Virus record (IMG/VR): IMGVR_UViG_3300003323_001142
Span: 1 to 64,000 of that record
From: a virus
Strand: one strand, 5' to 3'
DNA: 64,000 nt
This document shows positions 37,982 to 46,527 of the stretch, piece by piece. A program made the translations under genes and the position numbers. The notes beneath the pieces are model-generated. The model did not search any database. It was not told the origin of the DNA and saw only the letters and a program-made list of their open reading frames with translations. The stretch's first letter is position 1; every line of letters begins with the position of its first letter.

Positions 37982-38603
37982 GCCGAAGCTCGGGGTTCCC
38001 GAGAACATCGCGCGCGCCGCACTCGATCCGCTTCGTCGACACGCTGCGGCGGAGATCTCTCGCTATGCCGAGCAGATGATCGGCCTCAGCTCATGGCCGC
38101 TGATTCACGATCTGTTTCCGAACTTCAAGGAAGTGACCGAGAGCTTCACGGTGTTTCAGGCGGTCCGCGATCATCTGAGCGACATCAGCCTGCAGGACCC
38201 TTCGGTCACGGTGATCGCGGTGGGCGATGGCTCCACGCCCCGCACCGCCGCGACGTTCGCCACGCGTTCGAAGTGGCGGGCCGTGAGTATCGATCCGCAA
38301 CTGCGGCGCTTCACGCGCGCGATGCAGAAGATTCAACGACTCGCGTGCGACCCTCGCCGAGTCGAGGAGACTCTCACGATCTGCGAGACGGCGATTCTGG
38401 TCGCAGTGCACTCGCACGCCAAGTTGCCCGCATCGATCGCATCAGTGCGCGCCAAGCGGCTCGCCGTTGTGGCGTTGCCCTGCTGTGTGGATCTGAGCAT
38501 CCCGGGGCTGGCTCCCGACCTTCAATATGACGACTATGGCTGCATATCACCGGATCGGACCGTGAAGATCTGGCGGTCGGTGCCTTGCCTGGAGGCCGCG
38601 TGA
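37974..38603 (+). CDS. Rossmann-like (methyltransferase-fold) protein
   Basis: The start MREPKLGVPENIARAAL gives 209 residues. VTVIAVGDGSTPRTAATFAT then WRAVSIDPQLR is a strand-GDG-helix-strand-Asp pattern, as in SAM-binding motifs I and II. The rest lacks a target-base catalytic motif. It may be a divergent or inactive methyltransferase. No substrate can be named. Confidence 0.5.
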   Translation: MREPKLGVPENIARAALDPLRRHAAAEISRYAEQMIGLSSWPLIHDLFPNFKEVTESFTVFQAVRDHLSDISLQDPSVTVIAVGDGSTPRTAATFATRSKWRAVSIDPQLRRFTRAMQKIQRLACDPRRVEETLTICETAILVAVHSHAKLPASIASVRAKRLAVVALPCCVDLSIPGLAPDLQYDDYGCISPDRTVKIWRSVPCLEAA

Positions 38604-38872
38604 TGCATCGCGATCGCGATCTTGCGGTGATGCTGGCCATCTGCGTAGCACTTGCACTCGCGGTGCTCGCGTTTCTCTGGCCGGAGCAGAGTTCGGCCGA
38701 GCATTTATTTTTGCCGTTCGTCGTGGACCGAAGTTCAGAGTTCCGCGCCTCGGAGCGTGCCGCAGCACAGGGTGACTCGGGAAGGGCCGGAAGCCAGGCG
38801 GTCACAGGTCCGAGCCCAGACGTTCAGGGCTTTTGCGCGTGGGGACGGATCCCTGGGGAGCGCTGCCGATGA
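38603..38872 (+). CDS. Single-pass membrane protein
   Basis: The start MHRDRDLAVMLAIC leads into LALAVLAFLWP, one membrane segment, then a polar exterior part with two Cys. Eighty-nine residues. It overlaps the next gene by ATGA. Unknown. Confidence 0.45.
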   Translation: MHRDRDLAVMLAICVALALAVLAFLWPEQSSAEHLFLPFVVDRSSEFRASERAAAQGDSGRAGSQAVTGPSPDVQGFCAWGRIPGERCR

Positions 38873-39027
38873 TCGGCCTGTTGCTTGGCGCAGCCTTGCT
38901 GCCGCTCGGCGTCGCGTTCGGATTGCTTTTCGTGCGCGTCGACGAACGGCTGGCGCGGACGACCGCGCAGATTCGGGAGGACACCGAGGCCGAGGCGCAG
39001 CTCATTCGATGGGAGGGCGAGCCTTGA
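38869..39027 (+). CDS. Small membrane protein
   Basis: ATG at 38869 overlaps the previous stop (ATGA), giving 52 residues: MIGLLLGAALLPLGVAFGLL then a charged helix (RVDERLARTTAQIREDTEAE). With the previous gene it may form a small membrane pair. Confidence 0.5.
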   Translation: MIGLLLGAALLPLGVAFGLLFVRVDERLARTTAQIREDTEAEAQLIRWEGEP

Positions 39028-39209
39028 AAGATGTCGCCGTTACCCCGTCCAGCGATGAGCCCGTGACGCTCGCGCCCGTGTGCGAGTGCGTCGAGCTGGC
39101 CGACGGAGGCCGGATGCTTTGCGAGACGTGCAAGTCGCTGACTCGAATCCGCGAGCAGCTTCGAAACGACCACGCGATCCGCGTCGACGATGACGACGGA
39201 GAGATTTGA
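39024..39209 (+). CDS. Small Cys-containing protein
   Basis: TTG start in a TTGA overlap, 61 residues. C-E-C near residue 20 and C-x2-C (MLCETCKSL) make a four-Cys site. It ends acidic. Probably a zinc miniprotein. Confidence 0.5.
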   Translation: MKDVAVTPSSDEPVTLAPVCECVELADGGRMLCETCKSLTRIREQLRNDHAIRVDDDDGEI

Positions 39210-39224
39210 TTGAAAGGAATCCAC

Positions 39225-39635
39225 ATGTCCAAAGATGCCCAACCGCCCACCGAACAAGAAGAGGGTCCGCGTTCATTCTCGGTCGTTCTCGGCAATCTCG
39301 ACGCTGGCGCCGTCCAGAACGAGCTTTCCGCGCGTCTCCACACGCTCGTTACGGAACTCGAGCGCCGCGCCTACGACTCCAATCTGCCCGCCAAGGGAAA
39401 GCTCGTCTTTTCGCTCGAGGTGAAGGTCGATCCGAAGGGCGTCGCCGAGCTCATTCCAACGATCGGAACGAAGCTGCCAGACCCGAAGTGCTCGCGCACC
39501 GTGATGTACGTCACCAAGGGTGGGAATCTGGCGCCCGAAAACGCCCGTCAACAGAAACTTGGCTTCCGCGAAGTTCAGGGTGGCAAACGCGAGACGCGCG
39601 AACCCCAACGCAACGCTGACCAGCGCGACGCCTGA
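39225..39635 (+). CDS. Hypothetical protein upstream of yfdQ
   Basis: The start MSKDAQPPTEQEEG follows an SD (AAAGGA). The 136-residue protein has a strand-rich centre (GKLVFSLEVKVDPKGVAELI) and a basic end. Genes like this commonly precede YfdQ homologues in temperate phages. The function is unknown. Confidence 0.55.
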   Translation: MSKDAQPPTEQEEGPRSFSVVLGNLDAGAVQNELSARLHTLVTELERRAYDSNLPAKGKLVFSLEVKVDPKGVAELIPTIGTKLPDPKCSRTVMYVTKGGNLAPENARQQKLGFREVQGGKRETREPQRNADQRDA

Positions 39636-39671
39636 TCCGTATCCCCGAATTCACCATAGGAGACAACGCCC

Positions 39672-40601
39672 ATGACCGAACCCAGAACCGAAGCCGACGC
39701 GATTGCGGAAATCATCAGTAAGCAAGCGACGGCCGAAATCATTCAGCTCAAGAGCCCCTTTCCCGAGGATGCAACGATTCCGGGGAGTATCCCGCTCATC
39801 GCGCGGCCGACCACGGGCGGGCAGATCGCGGTCGAGAGCGCGAAGAAGCTGCTCGAAGAGTACCGCACCGCTCCCGCTCGGCGCACGGGCACCGCCAGAT
39901 TCGTGGACCTCGATTCGTTCATCCTCCACGTGAATCGCTTCAAGGACGAGCACTCGCTGGTGTTCGCCAATCCAGATCGATCGAATCCAGCCCTCACCGC
40001 CGTGCTCAACTATCACGAGAAGGATGCGACGGGCGCTCCGCGGTTCGGGGACCATCGGAGCGCGTACGCATTCCCGCTCTCCGACGAGTGGAAATACTGG
40101 CAACAGAAGCACGATGAGAAGCTCGATCAGGAGGACTTCGCGCAGGTCATCGAAGATCGCATCGACGACGTGATCGAGCCGGGCGCCGCGACGAAGACGG
40201 CGAAGGAATTCGCGGATGAGTACGGCGTGACCTTCGCGACGCGTGCGCGTCTGATCGAGCTCTCCAAGGGGCTGGCCATCAACGTGGGCCGCAAGGTCGT
40301 GAACCAGCGTAACGGGCAAACCGGCGAGTTGCGTCTTCAGTTCGAGGAGACCCACTCGGACGCGGGGGGAGGGGCGCTCAATGTGCCCGACGCGGTCCTG
40401 CTTTCGATACCTGTCGTCCGAAATGGCCCGCTTTACCAGGTGCCAGCAAGGCTTCGGTATCGCGTCAACGGCGGCGTCATCACCTGGTGGTTCAATCTGC
40501 ATCGCACCGACGTCGTGTTCGAGGACGCATTCAAAGAGTCATGCGACAAGGTGCTCGACCGCACGCAGCTCAACGTCCTGCTCGGCTCACCGGAGTCCTG
40601 A
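39672..40601 (+). CDS. YfdQ family protein (DUF2303)
   Basis: The 309-residue protein carries FVDLDSFILHVNRFKDEHSL, VFANPDRSNPALTAVLNYHE, HRSAYAFPLSDEWKYW and late YRVNGGVITWWFNL, all features of the YfdQ/DUF2303 family of temperate phages and cryptic prophages. The biochemical role is unknown. It is usually in early operons near recombination or DNA-modification genes, as here. Confidence 0.75.
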   Translation: MTEPRTEADAIAEIISKQATAEIIQLKSPFPEDATIPGSIPLIARPTTGGQIAVESAKKLLEEYRTAPARRTGTARFVDLDSFILHVNRFKDEHSLVFANPDRSNPALTAVLNYHEKDATGAPRFGDHRSAYAFPLSDEWKYWQQKHDEKLDQEDFAQVIEDRIDDVIEPGAATKTAKEFADEYGVTFATRARLIELSKGLAINVGRKVVNQRNGQTGELRLQFEETHSDAGGGALNVPDAVLLSIPVVRNGPLYQVPARLRYRVNGGVITWWFNLHRTDVVFEDAFKESCDKVLDRTQLNVLLGSPES

Positions 40602-40605
40602 CGTC

Positions 40606-41037
40606 GTGACGGATCAATCCCCGACCGAGCCGGCGCCGTCTCGACTCCCCTCTCCTCCCTGGGAGCACGAGCTGCCCTTCGACCCCGCTCGGGCTCGCGA
40701 TGGCGGTTTCGCCAAGCTCGAGCTCCACGGACGGAGGCGCCATCGATTCGGCTTCGTGCGCACCATGCGCGCCTTCGATCGCATGTGGGTTCAGATCTGG
40801 GAACCTATCGTCGATGACGTTGGCGCGCTGATCGATTGGGCAACCGAGATCCACGATCCGCAAAAGGTCGCGCGTGTGAAGTCCCTCTCGAAGGCTGCCG
40901 TGATGCAGGAATCGGCGAGTCGACGCCCGCTGCAGCCGGTTGCGGTCGGGGATGATCCCAACAACCAGGAGGACCCCGACGACGGGGACAGCTACGGCCC
41001 CCAAATCAAACTTGTCGATACGCAGGTCCAGCCATGA
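40606..41037 (+). CDS. Hypothetical protein
   Basis: GTG start, 143 residues. The Pro-rich N-terminus is followed by FAKLELHGRRRHRFGFVRTM, IWEPIVDDVGALIDW, and an acidic end. No domain is recognised. It overlaps the next gene by ATGA. Confidence 0.5.
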   Translation: MTDQSPTEPAPSRLPSPPWEHELPFDPARARDGGFAKLELHGRRRHRFGFVRTMRAFDRMWVQIWEPIVDDVGALIDWATEIHDPQKVARVKSLSKAAVMQESASRRPLQPVAVGDDPNNQEDPDDGDSYGPQIKLVDTQVQP

Positions 41038-41237
41038 GCGCGGGAACATGCAAATGCGGCTGGGTCGCGCCCGAGATCGAAGTCTCCGTCATTGCTGGGC
41101 ACGATCCGGCGCTGCCGCCGCCCGATCACATCATCGTGCGCTTCGTGATCACGTGTCCGAAGTGCAACGCGAAATTGCCGGGGATGATCGAAAGCCGAGG
41201 CCCACGGCCGGTCAAGTCAACGGACGCACCATCATGA
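41034..41237 (+). CDS. Small zinc-ribbon-like protein
   Basis: Sixty-seven residues with C-K-C-G near residue 6 and C-P-K-C near residue 41. A beta segment (HIIVRFVITCP) precedes the second pair. Overlaps both neighbours. Confidence 0.55.
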   Translation: MSAGTCKCGWVAPEIEVSVIAGHDPALPPPDHIIVRFVITCPKCNAKLPGMIESRGPRPVKSTDAPS

Positions 41238-41866
41238 ACGATTTCAAATTCAACCCACCGCACATCGTCTGTCGGCGCATCTGCGAAGCCATCGGGTCGA
41301 GCGGTCGCCCAGTGCGAGAGATTCAGGTTTCGCGAAAGGTCTGGCCGGTTCTTCGTGCTTGTCCGGAGGCCGAGGCCGAATCGGCCGAAAACAAGCCTGA
41401 TTCGCTCGCGGCGGCATCGGTGCCCCCCCCGCCGGTACCCGCAGAAGAGGGGCCCATCCCCAGCCTCAATCCGACGCCGGACCTGACCGACCGCCAGGCC
41501 GAGATCCTCGCCTTCATCGGCGATCAGATCGCGAGCGGCATGCCGCCGACCACGCGGGAGATTTGCGAGCAGTTCCGATTCGCGTCCACCAACTCGGTAG
41601 CGCTGCATCTCGCGACCCTTGAGAGCAAGGGCTACATCGTCCGGGCGCTGGGAAGCGCGCGCGGGATTCGCATCCTAAAGGGCCATCCGGCGGCCGCGCT
41701 GGCGTTCCACAGTCGCATTGGCGAGGGCAACGCAAAGCGGACCACCGAGTATCTGAGACTCATGTTGGCCGAGGTCTGCGAGGCGCTCGAGCTCGTTGAG
41801 GCGATCGGCTGGGATCGGGCACGCGAGTACGCGGCTCAAGCGCGGCGCGCGGGAGGTGCGTCGTGA
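41234..41866 (+). CDS. LexA-like DNA-binding domain protein (second copy)
   Basis: The start MNDFKFNPPHIVCRRIC gives 210 residues. About 80-140 is LTDRQAEILAFIGDQIASGM then PPTTREICEQFRFASTNSVA and LHLATLESKGYIVR, a LexA winged helix. No peptidase domain follows, only a helical tail. It is a paralogue in form of the 35043 protein and may compete at SOS-type operators. Confidence 0.65.
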   Translation: MNDFKFNPPHIVCRRICEAIGSSGRPVREIQVSRKVWPVLRACPEAEAESAENKPDSLAAASVPPPPVPAEEGPIPSLNPTPDLTDRQAEILAFIGDQIASGMPPTTREICEQFRFASTNSVALHLATLESKGYIVRALGSARGIRILKGHPAAALAFHSRIGEGNAKRTTEYLRLMLAEVCEALELVEAIGWDRAREYAAQARRAGGAS

Positions 41867-42429
41867 GCGACGACAAGATCGTCAAGATGCCGACGAAACC
41901 GCAGCCGATAAGGCCCGGCGGGACCGCGTCTCTGGAGCTGATCGTCAATCGGCACGGCAAGTATTGCGACCACCGCCCGGTAGAACTCGACACCGAACGA
42001 AGGGGTGTGACGTGCAAAGACTGCGGCGCGTCGCTCGACCCGTTCGATACTTTGCTCCGTTATGCGCGAGAACACGAACGTGTAGCTCGCGACCTGAAGG
42101 ACACGTCCACGGACGCGAAGGGAGCTCACGCGCGGCTGGAACTGCTCGAGCGGCTGGAGCGCAACGCCAAGGGCCGCTTGCGTCGACTCGGTGTACGCCA
42201 TCTCCCGGAGCATCGACTGGATTGGCTGGTCGCGCGTGCTCAAGAGCGCATGGGAAAGGTCGGGATCGATCGACGCTATGTCGAATACACGCTTGAGGAA
42301 CTGAAGCCCGTTGATCGCTTGCGGGCCGCTCTTGCAATGCTCGACGGTGGCGGGGATGAGGGCACTGCCATGGCGCTCGCGGAGCAGGCCCTGATCGAAC
42401 TGCGGACCATAACGGAGGAGCGCAAATGA
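41863..42429 (+). CDS. Zinc-binding helical protein
   Basis: GTG start (GTGA overlap), 188 residues. C-D-H and C-K-D-C around residues 36-55 form a metal site, then long helices (LLRYAREHERVARDLKDTST). Unknown role. It overlaps the next gene by ATGA. Confidence 0.5.
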   Translation: MSDDKIVKMPTKPQPIRPGGTASLELIVNRHGKYCDHRPVELDTERRGVTCKDCGASLDPFDTLLRYAREHERVARDLKDTSTDAKGAHARLELLERLERNAKGRLRRLGVRHLPEHRLDWLVARAQERMGKVGIDRRYVEYTLEELKPVDRLRAALAMLDGGGDEGTAMALAEQALIELRTITEERK

Positions 42430-43325
42430 CCACGGCGCGCCAACTGACCCTGGACGAGCTGCTCGTCGAGCGCTCGGAGCCCGCGCAACGGCCATGGACT
42501 GCTACCGAGATCGCCTTCCTGCGTGACCACTATCTGGTCGATGGGGCCACACGGATTGCGCGCGATCTCGACCGGACCTTCTCGTCGGTTGCCAATCGAG
42601 CTCGCAGGCTCGGCTTGCTGCGCAAGCGACGGTGGACGCGAGGCGACGATCTGAAACTCGAACTGCTTTGGGATACAACGACGCTCCGGGGCCTATCCAA
42701 AAAGCTCGGTCGCACCCAGGCCACCATCTATGCGCGCGCACAGAAGCTCGGACTCGGCCTCGGATGCCCAAATGGGTTCGAATACCTGACAGCTGCCGCT
42801 GAGCGAACGGGGTTCGACACCGGGCAGTTGCGCGTCGTACTGCGAGCCGCTGGCGTGAAGGTGCGTGTGGCGATGGCCCGTCCGGGACCACGGCAAAGCA
42901 AACGAAAGTATCACTATGTGCCTCCGGAAGCTGTCGACGAAGCGGTGGCGCTCTGGAACCGGTCGGAAACGATCGAATCTGCGGCGCGTCGGCACGGAGT
43001 CTGTGGAGACAGTATCCGCCGCTGGCTGGACGAAGCGCGCGCTGCGGGGGCCTCGATTCCCGCCGAGCCTACGCAGCGGAAGGCGCGCTGGCGCTTGCCT
43101 TCGGATCTGATCGACCGCGTTGTTGCCGAGCACGTCCAGCTGATGAGCCTTCGCCAGCACGAGGCGAGGGTCAGAATCTCACGCGACACACTCGCGAGGT
43201 GGCTGGCGACAGCTGGTATCAAGCCGCGGTACCCGAAGCGCTGGAAGCTACCGGCGTCCGTTGTTGACACTGTGGTGGCCAACGAGTTGGCACGGACTGG
43301 ATGCAGAGCGAGGAGGCCGGCATGA
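42426..43325 (+). CDS. Multi-HTH DNA-binding protein (GcrA/Myb-like repeats)
   Basis: The 299-residue protein contains two Myb/GcrA-type repeats: WTATEIAFLRDHYLVDGATR...VANRARRLGLL and WTRGDDLKLELLWDTTTLRG...IYARAQKLGL. Further HTH units follow (ESAARRHGVCGDSIRRWLDE; RISRDTLARWLATAGI). Four DNA-binding units in one chain suggest an architectural or transcription factor. It overlaps the methyltransferase gene by ATGA. Confidence 0.6.
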   Translation: MTTARQLTLDELLVERSEPAQRPWTATEIAFLRDHYLVDGATRIARDLDRTFSSVANRARRLGLLRKRRWTRGDDLKLELLWDTTTLRGLSKKLGRTQATIYARAQKLGLGLGCPNGFEYLTAAAERTGFDTGQLRVVLRAAGVKVRVAMARPGPRQSKRKYHYVPPEAVDEAVALWNRSETIESAARRHGVCGDSIRRWLDEARAAGASIPAEPTQRKARWRLPSDLIDRVVAEHVQLMSLRQHEARVRISRDTLARWLATAGIKPRYPKRWKLPASVVDTVVANELARTGCRARRPA

Positions 43326-44809
43326 CGCTTCCCCCCGAGATCGCCGCCGTGCTCGAGAGTCGTGCGCGCTGGGGCGTAGCGCTCGGTGATTGTCTCGATC
43401 TCATGAAGCTACTGCCTAACGCGTCCGTCGACGCTGTGGTTGGGGATCCGCCATCGGGCATGGGCTTTATGGGCAAGGAATGGGATGACTTCCGACGCTC
43501 ACGCAACAAGGCCGATGCTGGTCGCGATAGCGTGTTCGGTCGAATGAGCTCGCGGGCTCCCGAATACGGCCGCGGCGATCGCGGTCGATTTGTCACCTGG
43601 CTCGCCGAGCGGCTGGCCGAGTCTCAGCGTGTTCTGAAACCGGGAGGTTATGCGCTCGTGTGGGGTATTCCGAAGCTGAGCCACTGGACCGCGTGGGCGA
43701 TCGAGGATGCTGGATTCGAGCTTCAGGACCGCATCACGCACATCTTCGGATCCGGCAGCGGTGCCGGCGCACTCGATGTTTCCAAAGCCATTGATAAGGA
43801 GCTCGGGACCACCGAGCACCGCGAGATCGTGGGCCGCTATCGCGTCAGCGGCAACGCACTGACACCGACATCGAAGAAAGGGGGCACCTATGGCGTCGGC
43901 GTTCCGAACGCGGAGCCCGGCGAGCTCACGCGCACTACTGGAGGGAGCCCGGAAGCCAAGAGCTTCGACGGCTGGAAGAGCCAGCTCAAGCCCGCGGTGG
44001 AGGACTGGTACATCGCGATGAAGCCACTCGACGGCACGTATGCCAACAATGCGCTGAAGCACGGGCTCGCCGGCATGAACATCGATGCATGCCGCGTCGG
44101 CAACGATTGGGAGCACGAACCCGGCCGGCCGGAGAGTTGGAGGCGGAGCGGAGTTTCGGCGAAGCCCGACGCGCCCAAGATCGCCGCTCCACCCGGACAG
44201 GGGATGATCCTCCATCCGGACGGAAGATACCCGGCACACCTGGTTCTTTCGCATGACGATGATTGCGTACCAGACGGTCCGTGCGGCGCTGGATGTCCAG
44301 TGCGCGCGCTGGACGAGCAGAGCGGTCATCTGAAAAGTGGGCGCTTTCCAGACGGGGTCACCTACGCTCGAGGCAAATCGAACGTCTATGGGGAGAGCCG
44401 AACAGCTTCCGCCACGATTCACGGCGACGAAGGGGGCGCCTCCCGTTACTTCAACACCTTCTACCCGTTCCACTACGAAAAGAAGGCATCAAGAGCCGAG
44501 CGCGATGCCGGCTGCGAGCACATCCCACCGAAGCAAGACGACGGCCCGCACAATCATCATCCGACGGTCAAGAACCTGGACCTTATGGGCTGGCTGTGCC
44601 GTCTCATCACGAGGCCAGGTGGGCTCATTCTCGATCCGTTCCTCGGTTCCGGATCGACCGGATGCGCCGCGATGCGCGAAGGCTTTCGATTCATCGGCTT
44701 CGAAGGGGGCTGCGACGAAAGCGCCGAGTACATCGAGATCGCGCGTGCGCGCATTCAACACTGGCATGAGCAGACGGTGGGACCGCTCTTCACGAGGGTG
44801 GCCACATGA
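43322..44809 (+). CDS. DNA methyltransferase (amino-group, beta-type order)
   Basis: The start MTLPPEIAAVLESRARW gives 495 residues. The catalytic motif IV is V-V-G-D-P-P-S-G near residue 41, with FMGKEWDDF after it. The SAM-binding motif I, LILDPFLGSGSTGCAA, lies near the C-terminus (about 440). This order (IV first, I last) is typical of beta-class N6-A/N4-C enzymes. The usual Tyr of DPPY is replaced by Ser, as in a subgroup of phage enzymes. It probably protects phage DNA from host restriction. Confidence 0.8.
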   Translation: MTLPPEIAAVLESRARWGVALGDCLDLMKLLPNASVDAVVGDPPSGMGFMGKEWDDFRRSRNKADAGRDSVFGRMSSRAPEYGRGDRGRFVTWLAERLAESQRVLKPGGYALVWGIPKLSHWTAWAIEDAGFELQDRITHIFGSGSGAGALDVSKAIDKELGTTEHREIVGRYRVSGNALTPTSKKGGTYGVGVPNAEPGELTRTTGGSPEAKSFDGWKSQLKPAVEDWYIAMKPLDGTYANNALKHGLAGMNIDACRVGNDWEHEPGRPESWRRSGVSAKPDAPKIAAPPGQGMILHPDGRYPAHLVLSHDDDCVPDGPCGAGCPVRALDEQSGHLKSGRFPDGVTYARGKSNVYGESRTASATIHGDEGGASRYFNTFYPFHYEKKASRAERDAGCEHIPPKQDDGPHNHHPTVKNLDLMGWLCRLITRPGGLILDPFLGSGSTGCAAMREGFRFIGFEGGCDESAEYIEIARARIQHWHEQTVGPLFTRVAT

Positions 44810-45441
44810 CCGCGCAAGCATCACTTCCCGGTATCCAGCCCACCGAATGGGGCGGCGAGCTGGACTTCTACGAGACCCCATCGTTCGCCCTCGACGCTCT
44901 CCTCCCCTTCATTCCAGCGCGCTTCCGACAGCCGATGGCCTTCGACCTCATCGAACCATGCGCCGGTCGCGGAGCGATCGTGCGGTGGGCCGTCGAGACG
45001 CTTCGGCCGGCGCTCGTCAATGCTGTCGAGATTCACCATGGGCGCTTCGATGAGCTTTTCGCGCTGCGGGGCTCGTGCCCGAACGGGTCGGGATTCTTAC
45101 ACGCCGACTTTTTGAAGTTGCCAACCAATAGCTTTCGAGTGTGGCGGCCGCTCCTGGTGGTTACGAACTCTCCCTACTCCGAACCACGCGAGACGATTGC
45201 GCGCGAGATTTGCGAGCACGCCCTCGAGGTCGTCGGCCCCAGCGGATGCGTCGCGATGCTGCTCCCGCTCGGGTTTGCCGAGGGGGTCGACCGCGCCGAG
45301 AGGATCCACGATCACTATCCGAGCTCGGTCTACGTGTTCCGCCGGCGGCCGCGATTCGGCGGTGACCAGGGGGGACAGCGGCCCTTCGCTTGGTTTTGCT
45401 GGGATCGGCTCGAGCCGAAGAACGAGTGGAGGAGCATTTGA
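44806..45441 (+). CDS. Second methyltransferase-fold protein
   Basis: The 211-residue protein has a motif I-like DLIEPCAGRGAIV (about 50), an acidic motif II region (VNAVEIHHGRFDELF) and N-S-P-Y (about 120, in VVTNSPYSEP) in place of NPPY. The layout is of the alpha/gamma-type adenine methyltransferases. Coupled to the previous enzyme by overlap; the two may act on different sites or bases. Confidence 0.65.
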   Translation: MTAQASLPGIQPTEWGGELDFYETPSFALDALLPFIPARFRQPMAFDLIEPCAGRGAIVRWAVETLRPALVNAVEIHHGRFDELFALRGSCPNGSGFLHADFLKLPTNSFRVWRPLLVVTNSPYSEPRETIAREICEHALEVVGPSGCVAMLLPLGFAEGVDRAERIHDHYPSSVYVFRRRPRFGGDQGGQRPFAWFCWDRLEPKNEWRSI

Positions 45442-45797
45442 CCGCTCCCGTCTGTCCTACCTGCGGCCCCGACGCTTCGATCGACTGTGGCCCGCCTGAC
45501 GCCACCGGCTCGTTCGATTGGCGGTGTGCTGGCTGCGATGTGGCGCGGCGGAGGATTGAGATCGAGGGGGTGGACTTCGATGCGCTGGAGCGGGCACTCG
45601 CGGCCCCCGCGGTCGCGGTGGAGTCCAACCTCGAACCGGCCGCGGCCACAGTCGAGCGCGTTACGAAGCCATCCTGCCCCTGCTGCGGCAGCGCGGACAA
45701 GGTGACCTCGGCATCCTGCTCGGTGCCCTCATGTCGGCATTGGAGCTGCGGTGCGTGCCGGTCGAGTTTCTATCCGCGAGAGGAGAGCGCGGCGTGA
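45438..45797 (+). CDS. Double zinc-ribbon protein
   Basis: TTG start in a TTGA overlap, 119 residues. Cys pairs at CPTC, CAGC (N-terminal ribbon), then CPCCG and HWSCGAC (C-terminal ribbon). A linker of Ala/Val helix separates them. It is probably nucleic-acid-binding. Role unknown. Confidence 0.55.
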   Translation: MTAPVCPTCGPDASIDCGPPDATGSFDWRCAGCDVARRRIEIEGVDFDALERALAAPAVAVESNLEPAAATVERVTKPSCPCCGSADKVTSASCSVPSCRHWSCGACRSSFYPREESAA

Positions 45798-45852
45798 GCG
45801 GCTGTTACCATATTGGTGTTGGACTATCTGGAATACTGGAGGGAATGGTGCT

Positions 45853-46527
45853 GTGACTATTGAAACAACAGACAAGACACGGGCATTGATCGACCGGTGG
45901 CTCCAGAATCAGTCCGACATGCTCCATCATCGGCTTTCTGTTTGTGGTTCACCGATTGAGCAGCTACTGATGATGGCAATGGTGACGATCCGGCCACCGT
46001 TTGATCGACCCTGGCCAGAGTTCGTACCAGATTGGTTTCGAGGCGAATCGAACCAAACATTCTACGGGTGCGCATTCGTCAGCGTCTCTGATTGCGTCCC
46101 CGCTTACTGGGGCGATCGCATAGTAGGCGAAGGGATTTCGGGGCATATGCTCGTCGGTCTTGACGGGCACGAGTTCCAAGATACCGAATACCGAATTGTT
46201 GTTGCTCAGCCGCAGCTCACTCTCTCTGGCAGGCGGATCCGGCCAGACTTTGTCGTGCTCGATCGTGGCGTAAAAGTCGTTGTTGAGTGTGACGGCCACG
46301 AGTTCCACGAACGAACAAAGGAGCAGGCCGAGAATGATAAGAGTAGAGACAGGCTGCTGTCTTCCCGTGGATGGAAGGTGCTCAGGTTTACGGGATCGGA
46401 GATATATCGCGATCCGGTCGGATGCGTGAACGAGATCGAGGGAATAATCGAGGAGGCTCTATTGCCTGAGCGATTGCGTATTGCATCAAGAAATCGAGGC
46501 GTGGTCCCCGAAAAGGGGAGACAGTGA
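45853..46527 (+). CDS. DUF559/Vsr-like PD-(D/E)XK endonuclease
   Basis: GTG start, 224 residues. GSPIEQLLMMAM starts the nuclease region. RRIRPDFVVLDRGVKVVVEC then DGHEFHERTKEQ, a D...ExD-type site, and DKSRDRLLSSRGWKVLRFTG...RDPVGCV follow, matching the Vsr/DUF559 endonuclease group. It is less GC-rich than its neighbours and is preceded by a 55-base gap with TTGGTG- and TTGGAC-like words, so it may be a separately acquired cargo gene (defence or recombination). Confidence 0.65.
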   Translation: MTIETTDKTRALIDRWLQNQSDMLHHRLSVCGSPIEQLLMMAMVTIRPPFDRPWPEFVPDWFRGESNQTFYGCAFVSVSDCVPAYWGDRIVGEGISGHMLVGLDGHEFQDTEYRIVVAQPQLTLSGRRIRPDFVVLDRGVKVVVECDGHEFHERTKEQAENDKSRDRLLSSRGWKVLRFTGSEIYRDPVGCVNEIEGIIEEALLPERLRIASRNRGVVPEKGRQ

